A DNA stretch of 42,675 bases. Source: a virus. A program made the position numbers and the translations under genes. Location: IMG/VR virus record IMGVR_UViG_3300043410_001498, positions 1-42,675 of that record, one strand, 5' to 3'. Under the pieces are notes generated by a model. It was not told the origin of the DNA. It ran no database searches and worked only from the letters and a program-made list of their open reading frames with translations. Of this stretch, positions 5,551 through 13,632 are shown in pieces; the stretch's first letter is position 1; every line of letters starts with the position of its first letter.

Positions 5551-7719
5551 ATGCCGCTTGCTCCGATGAACCTTCGCCAAGTCCCTGTTCTTGGCAACAC
5601 GACCCCGGAATACGAAGCTATCGACATGGATATGTTGGTTCATGGCGATGCGGAAACAGAAGTAGATCCGACATCTCCATACATCAAAGTTGAAATGCCT
5701 GATGGCTCTGTAACAATCAGTCTTGGGCCACCGAAAGCAAAAGAAGAAGGCGAAGATGACGATTTCCATCGCAATTTGGCCATGGAAATTGACCCGTCGT
5801 CTCTTGGTTCAATCGGCAGCGAATTAACGCGCCTGATCCAGCAAGATGATGAATCCCGTCAAGAACTTCTCCAGCAATACACTTCCGGTCTTGAACTTCT
5901 TGGCACAAAAATCGAGCAGCCAAGGAACAATGCAGCAGACGGCTCAACGGCGGTCGAAGGCCAGGCCACAGTCCGTCACCCACTTCTTCTTGAATCAATT
6001 GTCCGGTTTCAGTCTAACGCTCAAGGCGAACTTTTACCGGCAAATGGCCCCGTTAAAGTCCGCAACGATGGTTTGAACAGTCAAAATATTGACGTTCAAG
6101 CGCAGGCTTTTGAAGCTGATTTCAATCATTATCTCACAGTAACCGCCGCAGAATACTACCCCGATACGGAAAGAATGTTCTTTTCTCTTGGATTTGGCGG
6201 CACTGCTTTCAAAAAGGTTTATTACTGCCCAATCCGCCGCAGGCCGGTGTCGGAATTTGTCAGCATCCCGGAAATTATCATTTCCAACGCTGAAACAAAC
6301 GCTCAAACAGCGCAACGCATTACCCATGTGATCAAGATGCCGCCTTCAACGGTCAAGCGTCTGCAATTGGTCGGGATGTATCGCAATATTCAATTGAATA
6401 CGCCAACACCACCAAAAGAGAACATGGTGGAAGAAAAAATTAAACAATTACAAGGCGTTATCCCAAATAACATTTCGACAACGGAAAACCAAATCCGTGA
6501 AATTTATGAATGCTATTGTGAATTGGATATACCTGGATACGAGCATCGCGATGAAAATGGAGAGGCGACAGGGTTGGCACTCCCGTATCGCGTAACTATC
6601 GACAAAACATCGTCTGAAATTTTGGAAATTAGGCGTTGGTGGAAGCAGGATGACCCGCTTTGCATCCGCCGTCAGGTTTTTGTCGATTACATTTTTGTTC
6701 CCGGTTTTGGTTTTTACGGCCTTGGCCTGCTCCATCTTGTGGGGAACACGACCATGGCCCTGACCGCTGGTTGGCGGTTGTGTATCGACAACGGGATGTT
6801 CGCAAACTTCCCCGGATTTTTGTATGCAAAGCAAGCCGGTCGCCAGAACACAAACGAATTTCGTGTGCCTCCTGGCGGCGGTATGCCAATCGAAACAGGC
6901 GGCCAGCCAATTCAGAACATGATTATGAATTTGCCGTACCGCAGTGTGGACGGACAATTCCTCAATTTGCTTGGTTTGATTGAGCAATCAGGCCAAAGAT
7001 TGGCTTCTACAGCCGATATGAACGTCGGTGACGGAAATCAGGAATCCCCTGTCGGCACCACAATCGCAATGATTGAGCAGGCTCAAAAGGTCATTTCGGC
7101 GGTGCATAAACGTATGCATGCCGCCCAGGCCCGTGAGTTTCAGTTGTTAAAGGAATTGTTTAAAGATTGCCCTGAATCTTTTTGGGAAAATAATCAGTAC
7201 CCGGCTTATCAATGGACGGAAGAAACGCTGATTACTGCAATCAATAACGTAAATCTTGTTCCGGTTGCGGACCCGAATACTCCTTCACAGTCGGCCCGTA
7301 TCCAAAAAGCGATGGCCATCAAGCAAATGCAGCAACAAAACCCGGCGCTTTACGATCCCCGTAAAGTTGATGAGCGGATTTTGACCATGCTTGGCATTGA
7401 GGATGCGGCTTCGCTGTTTGTGCCTCCGCAACCTCCTGGGCCTCCGCCGCCTGATCCGATGTTGATCATGGCGCAGGCAAAAATGGCTGATTCTGAAGCC
7501 AAAAAGGTTGACTCTGAGACCAAAATAGCGGAAGTTAAGGTGAAGGAAATGGATGCTGCGGCTGATGCTCAGAACCGTGCAGCGGACAGGGAAAGCAAGG
7601 AACGGATTGCGATGTTCCAACTTGCCCGGGAAATTGCTGTTCATCCGGAGAGTGCTTCTCTGGCAGAGCAGTTTATTCAACCTGAAATGGTAGGTTTGAA
7701 AAACAACCCCAATGTCTGA
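5551..7719 (+). CDS. Portal protein (podovirus type)
   Basis: 722 residues, in the expected place directly after terL and in the size range of P22-like portals. Recognisable family traits are the N-terminal region with SLGSIGSELTRLIQQDDESR, the core LPYRSVDGQFLNLLGLIEQS and the segment VGTTIAMIEQAQKVISAVHKR typical of the portal stem and wing. The C-terminal 120 residues begin with a proline run (PPQPPGPPPPDP) and continue as a charged helix likely to form a coiled coil or barrel. Twelve copies would form the DNA channel and the docking site for terminase and head-tail adaptor. No strong ribosome-binding site is seen, so translation may be coupled to terL. Confidence 0.9.
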   Translation: MPLAPMNLRQVPVLGNTTPEYEAIDMDMLVHGDAETEVDPTSPYIKVEMPDGSVTISLGPPKAKEEGEDDDFHRNLAMEIDPSSLGSIGSELTRLIQQDDESRQELLQQYTSGLELLGTKIEQPRNNAADGSTAVEGQATVRHPLLLESIVRFQSNAQGELLPANGPVKVRNDGLNSQNIDVQAQAFEADFNHYLTVTAAEYYPDTERMFFSLGFGGTAFKKVYYCPIRRRPVSEFVSIPEIIISNAETNAQTAQRITHVIKMPPSTVKRLQLVGMYRNIQLNTPTPPKENMVEEKIKQLQGVIPNNISTTENQIREIYECYCELDIPGYEHRDENGEATGLALPYRVTIDKTSSEILEIRRWWKQDDPLCIRRQVFVDYIFVPGFGFYGLGLLHLVGNTTMALTAGWRLCIDNGMFANFPGFLYAKQAGRQNTNEFRVPPGGGMPIETGGQPIQNMIMNLPYRSVDGQFLNLLGLIEQSGQRLASTADMNVGDGNQESPVGTTIAMIEQAQKVISAVHKRMHAAQAREFQLLKELFKDCPESFWENNQYPAYQWTEETLITAINNVNLVPVADPNTPSQSARIQKAMAIKQMQQQNPALYDPRKVDERILTMLGIEDAASLFVPPQPPGPPPPDPMLIMAQAKMADSEAKKVDSETKIAEVKVKEMDAAADAQNRAADRESKERIAMFQLAREIAVHPESASLAEQFIQPEMVGLKNNPNV

Positions 7720-7727
7720 GGACGAAC

Positions 7728-9770
7728 ATGAGCAATTACAAGGCAGAGGCCAAAAAATCGCGGGCTGATAGGCTGAAAATTTACGGTGGCAAAGCCCATC
7801 CTCGCGGCGATATTTTTGATGACGCAAGCCCCTATGATGGGGTTGAGCAGCTTTCAACGCAACCGCCAGCTGGGAAAATGCCGGTTGGCAAACAACGCTT
7901 CCGTCGTGGCGGCAAAGTTGCTCACATGGAAGGTTTGAAAGCCAAGCATCATCTTGGCAAATCCCCGCGCCGCAAGCGCGAAGATGGCGGTGGATTGCAA
8001 GAAAAAGATAAATTTACAATTGGTGATTTGACAGCGGCTCCCAAAAGCCCGTTTGCAAGCACGTTCAAAAAGCCGCCAGCACAGTCGGAAGAACAACGTC
8101 GCGCAAATATTGCAAAGCAATATGAAGAAGCCAACCCGAATGAAAGAAAAGATTTGGGTTCTCCTGGTGTGGGTTACAAAAAAGGTGGCCGTGCGCACAA
8201 GCTTTCTGGTGGCGCTTTGCGTAATTACATTGAAAAAGCTGGCGACGATTACGATACGCAGAAGAAATTTTCTAAACGTGCGCGTGTCGCAAACATGATG
8301 TCGGAAGCTTTTGAACGTCCGTCAAAACCTTATAGTTCGCAATCAATTAGAGATGCGGAAAGCCGTGTTGGCCGCCGGTCAAAAGGCATTCGCATGGCCA
8401 CAGATAAACTTGCTGGCCGCGCTATGATTCCTGCGGAAGACGAAGATGATGAAACGATGTACGCCCGTGGCGGCGTTGCAGCGATGAACCCGTCTGCTCG
8501 CAAAAGCCAAGCTGCGGCTATTGCTTACAAGAAAAAAGGTCAGCCAGGAATGGGGTCAAAAGGCGGCGTTCCTGGCCTTATTGGCGCTGCTTCAGTTAAG
8601 CAAAACCCAATTCCGCAAATTGGCCGCAAAAAAGGCGGCAAAGTAAGCCATATGGAATGGGAACATTCCAAAAAGGATCTTGCTGAAGATCGCAAGCTTG
8701 CCAAAAAACATGGCATGTCCCTTGAAAAGTGGGAAAAATCAGAATTGGATGCGAAGCATGACCGTCAACAGTCTACAAAAGGGCTGAAGCATGGCGGTCG
8801 CGCAGATGAAAAATGCTCCGGTGGTCGCGCAAAACGCAATACCGGTGGCCGTGTGAAAAAGTATTACGGCGGTGCTTTAACATCCAACGCTATGCCCCAA
8901 CAATCAGGCGCTGGTTTTGGCACAACAATGCCTGGTTATAGCGGTCAGCCTGTAACTGGCGGCGGGTTTGGAATGGCTCCTGCACAATCCGGAATGCAAG
9001 TTAGTTCTGTGCCGACGACAGGCAGTGTAACTTCTATGTTGGGTTCACAGCCTGGATTTGGCCCGATGTACCCTCAAGTCCCCAACATTGTCGGCATTGG
9101 AAAAGGAACCCCTCCAAATGGCGGGTTTGGCCCAATGAACCCAACAGATCCAAGGCTCCCACCTGAAAGGTTCCCAATTGATCCTGTTCTTGAAAGAGGC
9201 AGTTTCGGTCGCGCCGGTCGTGGCGGTCGCGGTGGCCGTGGTGGCGTAGGGACCCCAATGGGTGGCGGCAATCCAAATGTATTTAACCCCCCGGCCCTTG
9301 GCCAGTTTGGGGCAACTGGCGGACCAGATCCGTTTATGCCTAACGGTGGCGCACCAATGTATAACACTGGTGGCCGTATCCAACGGGCTAGAGGCGGTCG
9401 GGCTAAAGGCAAGACAACCGTTAATATTATGATTTCCCCGCAACAAGGTGGGCAGCAGCAACCTCCGTTAGGTGCTGGTGTTGGTATGGGCATGCCGCCC
9501 ATGGTACCTCCGATGCCCCCTGCTCCTCCGGCACCTCCTCCTGGAATGCCGCCGATGATGGGTCCTGCTGGAGCAGGCCCTGGTCTTGGCGCAATGGGTG
9601 CGATGATGCCTGGTGGCCCGGGAATGTCCGCTCCTGTTCCCCCGATGCGTAAATCCGGCGGTCGGGTTAAGAACTGGATGCCCAAATATCAGGAAGAGGA
9701 CTACGGTTCTGGTTCCGGTTTGGGCCGTCTGGAAAAGACGAAATGGCCCACTGCGGATGGCACTGAATAA
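7728..9770 (+). CDS. Basic GGR-repeat protein, unknown function
   Basis: 680 residues with a GAGGA site 6 nt upstream. The first two thirds are Lys/Arg-rich and carry many short GG[R/K] motifs: RRGGKVAHMEG, YKKGGRAHKLSGG, RKKGGKVSHMEW, KHGGRADEKCSGGRAKR, NTGGRVKKYYGG. The last third is Gly/Pro/Met-rich, with more copies (YNTGGRIQRARGGRAKG, RKSGGRVKNWMPK) and a run of [13 protein letters not shown]. It appears intrinsically disordered apart from helices near residues 300-340. No catalytic domain is recognised. Its location between portal and scaffold suggests a virion or assembly protein, and the charge suggests binding to nucleic acid. The same motif recurs in five other proteins of this genome. 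Confidence 0.75.
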   Translation: MSNYKAEAKKSRADRLKIYGGKAHPRGDIFDDASPYDGVEQLSTQPPAGKMPVGKQRFRRGGKVAHMEGLKAKHHLGKSPRRKREDGGGLQEKDKFTIGDLTAAPKSPFASTFKKPPAQSEEQRRANIAKQYEEANPNERKDLGSPGVGYKKGGRAHKLSGGALRNYIEKAGDDYDTQKKFSKRARVANMMSEAFERPSKPYSSQSIRDAESRVGRRSKGIRMATDKLAGRAMIPAEDEDDETMYARGGVAAMNPSARKSQAAAIAYKKKGQPGMGSKGGVPGLIGAASVKQNPIPQIGRKKGGKVSHMEWEHSKKDLAEDRKLAKKHGMSLEKWEKSELDAKHDRQQSTKGLKHGGRADEKCSGGRAKRNTGGRVKKYYGGALTSNAMPQQSGAGFGTTMPGYSGQPVTGGGFGMAPAQSGMQVSSVPTTGSVTSMLGSQPGFGPMYPQVPNIVGIGKGTPPNGGFGPMNPTDPRLPPERFPIDPVLERGSFGRAGRGGRGGRGGVGTPMGGGNPNVFNPPALGQFGATGGPDPFMPNGGAPMYNTGGRIQRARGGRAKGKTTVNIMISPQQGGQQQPPLGAGVGMGMPPMVPPMPPAPPAPPPGMPPMMGPAGAGPGLGAMGAMMPGGPGMSAPVPPMRKSGGRVKNWMPKYQEEDYGSGSGLGRLEKTKWPTADGTE

Positions 9771-9779
9771 GGAGGCCAC

Positions 9780-9992
9780 TTGGCATCTTTAGACCTTCTC
9801 CTCTTCCGCAAGTTAGAGGAGAAAATAAACGAAGAAAGGCGGGGTCTGGCGGATAATATCCTTCAAGGCTCCGCTCAAAACTACGAGGAATACAAAAACC
9901 GTGTCGGATACCTGAAAGGGCTGTCCGATGCTCTTATCTGGGCGACAGAGATCAACGATGAGTTGATCGGCATTGATAGAAAAGCGAGATGA
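9780..9992 (+). CDS. Small helical phage protein, TTG start
   Basis: 70 residues starting MASLDLLLFRKLEEKINEER from TTG at 9780. The start is supported by a perfect AAGGAGG at the end of the previous gene, 5 nt upstream. The protein is all-helical (QNYEEYKNRVGYLKGLSDAL) and matches in shape the short proteins found between portal and scaffold genes in related phages, whose role is not established. Its stop lies 1 nt before the GroES-like start, so translation is likely coupled. Confidence 0.7.
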   Translation: MASLDLLLFRKLEEKINEERRGLADNILQGSAQNYEEYKNRVGYLKGLSDALIWATEINDELIGIDRKAR

Positions 9993-9993
9993 G

Positions 9994-10392
9994 ATGAAAA
10001 CATCGACGATGAAAATGTTTCATGCGGCAGATCCGCGTGAAGAACTGAAACGCGCCGTTGGCGATTTGTCCGACATCAATATTTTTAACAACTATTTGTT
10101 GTGCGCGGTTTACCGGCGGCCTGAAAAGTTGGCCTCTGGTCTCCACCTTCCTGACACAGTCCGTAAAGAAGACGATTATCAGGGCAAAGTTGTGCTGGTT
10201 TTGAAGAAAGGCCCGCTTGCTTTTGTCGATGATGACAGTACGCGCTTTGCCGGACAGGATGTTAACGTTGGCGATTGGGTTGTTGTGCGGTCTTCAGACG
10301 GCTGGAAACTCAATATTAACGGTCAATTGTGTCACATGATTCAAGATATTCAGGTCCGGATGACAATTCCGGAGCCGGATATTGCTTTCTAA
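9994..10392 (+). CDS. GroES-like co-chaperonin (Cpn10 fold)
   Basis: About 132 residues from ATG 9994 (a TTG at 9973 and an ATG at 10009 are alternatives). The body follows the Cpn10 pattern: NNYLLCAVYRRPEKLASGLH with a mobile-loop-like SGLHLP, then YQGKVVLVLKKGP, VNVGDWVVVRSSDGW and the closing MIQDIQVRMTIPEPD. GroES-like proteins cap host GroEL; phage versions such as T4 gp31 adapt the chamber to fold capsid protein. The gene sits in the head-assembly block just before the scaffold-like gene, matching that role. No GroEL gene is present, so it would work with host GroEL. Confidence 0.75.
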   Translation: MKTSTMKMFHAADPREELKRAVGDLSDINIFNNYLLCAVYRRPEKLASGLHLPDTVRKEDDYQGKVVLVLKKGPLAFVDDDSTRFAGQDVNVGDWVVVRSSDGWKLNINGQLCHMIQDIQVRMTIPEPDIAF

Positions 10393-10402
10393 GGGGGAAA
10401 CT

Positions 10403-11362
10403 ATGTCAGATACATACGAAGCCGCAGAAATTAGTGTCAAAATACCGGCACCGCCAATTCAGCAAGAGTTGGATCTTGGTGCAGACACGGTAAAAGTTGA
10501 ATCAGCGCAGCCAATTGAGAAGGCACCGGAAAAAGAACCGGATGAAGGCGTTGAACTTTTACGCAGACAGCTTGAAGAAAAGAAGCGGGAAGCAGAAGAA
10601 GCCCGCAGATTGAAGACGGAAGCCGAAAAATTGGCCCGGCTTCGCGAAACTGAAGCCAAAACCTATCAGGTTCAGGCTCAAGACAATCAAGTTACGGCAT
10701 TTACCAACGCAATCGCCAGCTATGAACGCGATGCGGAGATGCTGGAACGCGATTATGCCAACAAATTGGCGGAAGGTGATTACACTCAAGCCGCCAGAAT
10801 ACAGCGTAGCATGGCCCAAATTGAATCTCGCTTGATTCAATTGGCTCAAGGCAAAGAAGCTTTGGAAGAAAAGTTGAAATACGAGCGTGATGCGCTTGAA
10901 CATCAACGCCGCCAGCCTCTTCCTCAATACGAACCGCAACCAGTTGACCCTATTGAGGCTCAAATTGCTCAGGTTCAAAGCCCAACATCGCAAGCTTGGC
11001 TTCGTTCTCACCGTGATGTGCTTGCAGATCCGGTTAAAACTAAGCTTATGACCGCTGCTCATTGGGAAAGTCAGGCAAAAAACATCCAGCCAGACACGCC
11101 AGAATACTTTTCATTCATTGAATCAAAGGTTTACGGCGGTGAAACAGAGGATGTCGCGCCTCAAACACGCCCTGTTCGCCAATCCATGGCGGCTGCACCC
11201 GTGTCTCGTACTGCTTCCGGCCAAGTTTTGCGTCAGGGGCAGACTGTAACCATGCGTATTTCAGCCGCAGAACGTGAAATGGCTGCTGCAAACGACATGA
11301 CAGACGAAGAATGGATGCAAGCCAAGCTGGAAATGATCCAAAGAGGTAAATTAAATGCTTGA
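10403..11362 (+). CDS. Putative capsid scaffolding protein
   Basis: 319 residues from ATG 10403 with AGGGGG upstream (an ATG seven codons earlier has no site). The protein is highly charged and helical. It has a long coiled coil from about residue 45 to 170 (LLRRQLEEKKREAEEARRL and on), a linker rich in Pro/Gln, and a C-terminal helix-turn-helix-like tail (AANDMTDEEWMQAKLEMIQR). Elongated coiled coils with a basic or charged C-terminal capsid-binding helix are typical of scaffold proteins, and the position two genes before the capsid protein agrees. It overlaps the next gene by 8 nt. Confidence 0.7.
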   Translation: MSDTYEAAEISVKIPAPPIQQELDLGADTVKVESAQPIEKAPEKEPDEGVELLRRQLEEKKREAEEARRLKTEAEKLARLRETEAKTYQVQAQDNQVTAFTNAIASYERDAEMLERDYANKLAEGDYTQAARIQRSMAQIESRLIQLAQGKEALEEKLKYERDALEHQRRQPLPQYEPQPVDPIEAQIAQVQSPTSQAWLRSHRDVLADPVKTKLMTAAHWESQAKNIQPDTPEYFSFIESKVYGGETEDVAPQTRPVRQSMAAAPVSRTASGQVLRQGQTVTMRISAAEREMAAANDMTDEEWMQAKLEMIQRGKLNA

Positions 11363-11933
11363 AGGCACCAAAAAGGGGCCTGGGCGGCCTCGTAAAGATC
11401 AAATTATCGAACAAAATGAGGGACTTATGTCAAATAACGACGAACCAAATGAAAAAATGGCCCCTGTATCACGCGGTTTGCGTGAAGCGGCCCTTCGTGC
11501 TGAAGAAATTCGCGCCAAATTGCGCGATGATCAGTTTGATTCGCAGATGTATGACGAATTCCACATTGATCCTCGCATGGTCCCGGAAGGTTGGGACTAT
11601 AATTGGAAGCGTGAATTTGTTGCAGGCCAGGCAGAAGACGATCATTTGACAGAAATGCGTCTTGCAGGCTGGGAACCTGTCGATGCAAAGCGTCATCCGT
11701 CAATGATGCCGCCAGGATATGCTGGTCCTATCCGCAAAAAAGGCATGATTCTGATGGAACGTCCTTTGGAAATCACCAATATGGCCAAAGAACGTGAATT
11801 GGCTACCGCCCGTGAGGTTGTCGCGTCGAAAGAACGTGCGCTTGGTATGTCACCAGGCGGCACATTTGAGCGTGACCGGAATAAAACCGGGGTACGGAAA
11901 AGCTACCAGCCCCTTAATATCCCGCAATCCTAA
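11355..11933 (+). CDS. Structural protein with AT-hook-like N-terminus
   Basis: 192 residues starting MLEGTKKGPGRPRKDQIIEQ, overlapping the scaffold gene by 8 nt. Residues 6-14 (KKGPGRPRK) match the AT-hook core GRP flanked by basic residues, a minor-groove DNA-binding element. The rest is a mix of charged helices and a conserved-looking middle part (FHIDPRMVPEGWDYNWKRE, GWEPVDAKRHPSMMPPGY) also seen in phage head-region proteins of unknown role. A second start at ATG 11428 (MSNNDEPNEKM) would remove the hook, so two forms are possible. It is the last gene before a strong terminator. Confidence 0.7.
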   Translation: MLEGTKKGPGRPRKDQIIEQNEGLMSNNDEPNEKMAPVSRGLREAALRAEEIRAKLRDDQFDSQMYDEFHIDPRMVPEGWDYNWKREFVAGQAEDDHLTEMRLAGWEPVDAKRHPSMMPPGYAGPIRKKGMILMERPLEITNMAKERELATAREVVASKERALGMSPGGTFERDRNKTGVRKSYQPLNIPQS

Positions 11934-11936
11934 GTC

Positions 11937-11960
11937 AAAAGCCCCTTCGGGGGCTTTTTT
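11937..11960 (+). terminator. Strong intrinsic terminator before the capsid genes
   Basis: GCCCC-TTCG-GGGGC (11941-11954) preceded by AAAA and followed by six T residues. The UUCG-type loop and T tract are textbook. It separates packaging and scaffold genes from the capsid transcript. Confidence 0.9.
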
Positions 11961-11964
11961 CTTA

Positions 11965-11993
11965 TTGCAAACTCAAAAACCCGATAGTATACA
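11965..11993 (+). promoter_or_regulatory. Promoter for the capsid gene cluster
   Basis: TTGCAA (11965-11970), a 17-bp spacer and TATACA (11988-11993), immediately after the terminator and about 95 bp before the decoration-protein start. It would allow extra expression of the abundant capsid proteins. Confidence 0.6.
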
Positions 11994-12006
11994 AGTCTTT
12001 GTACTC

Positions 12007-12060
12007 CGCTACGCGCCGTAGTGGGCTTCCTCATTGGGCTAATACAAACACGCTGTTTGT
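12007..12060 (+). other. Two CGC-loop hairpins in the capsid mRNA leader
   Basis: CGCTACG-CGC-CGTAGTG (12007-12023, one G-U pair) and ACAAACA-CGC-TGTTTGT (12044-12060) share a 7-bp stem length and an identical CGC triloop. They fall in the predicted 5' leader of the capsid transcript, upstream of the AAGGAG site at about 12076. They may protect the mRNA from decay or be processed; this is inference. Confidence 0.5.
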
Positions 12061-12087
12061 GCAGGCTTAAGTGAAAAGGAGCATCCT

Positions 12088-12690
12088 ATGGCGAATACTT
12101 ACGCGCCTTTTGGATTCCAACTCGCCGGGTTTCTTGACGGCAGAACTGGCAATCTTGGCCAGTCGCAGTGGCAGATTGCCTCCGGCAACACATACAATAT
12201 TTATTCTGGTGACCCTGTAACTCTGACAAACGGCTACGTTGTCGCAGCCGGTACGTCTGATGTGATTTTGGGCGTGTTTATTGGCTGCGAATACTATTCG
12301 TCGGCTGTTAACCGCAAAGTCTGGTCTCCCTTCTATCCTGCTGGCACCAACGTTCCGACCGGAACGACAATTGATGCCTGGGTTATCACTGACCCGCAGG
12401 CAACGTTCCGCGTTCAAACCAACGCTACGTCGGCTCTTGCGCAGTCTGTTCTCAACAACAGCTACACGTTTGGTGGCAACGGCACGACAGGTGCTGCACC
12501 GACATCTCAAGCACTCAGCGGCCAGTCCGTTGCGTATCTTGACACTGTTGCTGGCGCTGGTTCGACCAAGCAATTCCGCGTTATTTCGTTTGTGACTGCC
12601 CCTCCGGGTGCAAACGGAACGGACACGACTTCAGCGTATCAAACTGTGATTGTCGGTTACAATAACCAGACATATCGCGTGAACGCATAA
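12088..12690 (+). CDS. Putative head decoration / capsid-accessory protein
   Basis: 200 residues opening MANTYAPFGFQLAGFLDGRT, with AAGGAG 7 nt upstream. Beta-rich and Gly/Thr/Ser-rich, with few charged residues, as expected of a surface-exposed structural protein (YSGDPVTLTNGYVVAAGTSD, then FIGCEYYS and FYPAGTNVPTG). It is the first gene behind the capsid promoter and lies 15 bp before the major capsid gene, the usual place for decoration proteins in such phages. The 'SGDPV..tngyv.aa' stretch resembles structural proteins next to capsid genes. The family assignment is inferred from context. Confidence 0.7.
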   Translation: MANTYAPFGFQLAGFLDGRTGNLGQSQWQIASGNTYNIYSGDPVTLTNGYVVAAGTSDVILGVFIGCEYYSSAVNRKVWSPFYPAGTNVPTGTTIDAWVITDPQATFRVQTNATSALAQSVLNNSYTFGGNGTTGAAPTSQALSGQSVAYLDTVAGAGSTKQFRVISFVTAPPGANGTDTTSAYQTVIVGYNNQTYRVNA

Positions 12691-12705
12691 AGGGAGTAAG
12701 GACAC

Positions 12706-13620
12706 ATGGCTATTAATCTTTCACAAATCCGTGACCTTCTCCTCCCCGGCTTGCGTGGCGTTGAAGGCAAGTACACGATGATCCCAAGCCAGTACGACAA
12801 GGTGTTTGAAATCACCAAGTCAAACATGGCTTTGGAACGCACAGTTGATATGCGTTACCTTGGTCTCGCTCAGTTGAAGACGGAAGGTGGCAACACCACG
12901 TTTGATAACGCAGCTGGCGAGCGTTATGTTTACAATCAGGAACATAATGAAATTGCCCTTGGTTACGCGATCACCCGTAAGGCAATTGATGACAACCTCT
13001 ACAAGGCTCAGTTTAAGCCGACCAACCTTGGCCTCATTGAATCTTTCCATCAGACGAAAGAAATCTATGCAGCCAACGTGTTGAACACTGCTCAGACGTA
13101 TAATGCGGCTGTTGGCGGTGACGGCGTTGCGCTTTGCTCGACTGCTCACCCGATTGATGGTGGCACGATTGCAAATACGCCGACTACGCAGGTTGATCTC
13201 AATGAATCAACGCTCCTCAATGCAATGGTTGCGATCCGTCAGAATTTCCGCGATATCGCTGGCAACAAGATTTTTGCCCGTGGCCGGAAGCTGATTGTTC
13301 CGCCGTCTCTTGAGCCTGTTGCGATCCGTCTTACAAAGACTCAGTTGCGTCCAGGAACTGCCGACAACGATACGAATGCTATTCTTTTTACGGGTGGCGG
13401 TCTGTCGGAAGGCTACATGGTAATGGACTTTTTGACATCCAATTACGCATGGTTCCTGCTCACCAACATTAAAGGTCTGGTGTATATGGAACGTATTCCC
13501 TTTGAAATGGACATGCAAGTTGACTTTACGACAGATAACTTGCTTGTTAAGGGCTATGAGCGTTACTCTGTGGGCTATTACAACTGGCGTTCAATCTACG
13601 GCTCGTTCCCAACCTCGTAA
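12706..13620 (+). CDS. Major capsid protein (HK97 fold, Mu-type head subunit-like)
   Basis: 304 residues with AAGGA upstream. Hallmarks of the Mu-like prohead subunit group are visible: an N-terminal segment without a long delta domain (MAINLSQIRDLLLPGLRGVE), the central CSTAHPIDGG, the strand RGRKLIVPPSLEPVAIRL and the terminal YERYSVGYYNWRSIYGSFPT. These proteins self-assemble into the icosahedral shell. No protease gene is found nearby, and the short N-terminus suggests assembly on the separate scaffold gene product rather than proteolysis of a fused delta domain. Surrounded by decoration and scaffold genes as expected. Confidence 0.92.
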   Translation: MAINLSQIRDLLLPGLRGVEGKYTMIPSQYDKVFEITKSNMALERTVDMRYLGLAQLKTEGGNTTFDNAAGERYVYNQEHNEIALGYAITRKAIDDNLYKAQFKPTNLGLIESFHQTKEIYAANVLNTAQTYNAAVGGDGVALCSTAHPIDGGTIANTPTTQVDLNESTLLNAMVAIRQNFRDIAGNKIFARGRKLIVPPSLEPVAIRLTKTQLRPGTADNDTNAILFTGGGLSEGYMVMDFLTSNYAWFLLTNIKGLVYMERIPFEMDMQVDFTTDNLLVKGYERYSVGYYNWRSIYGSFPTS

Positions 13621-13632
13621 GGAGATAAGCAC

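Noticed and set aside
9074-9685. Reverse-strand Gly/Pro-rich frame of 203 codons
   Set aside because: Mirror image of the Gly/Pro/Met-rich end of the 680-aa protein; no ribosome-binding site.
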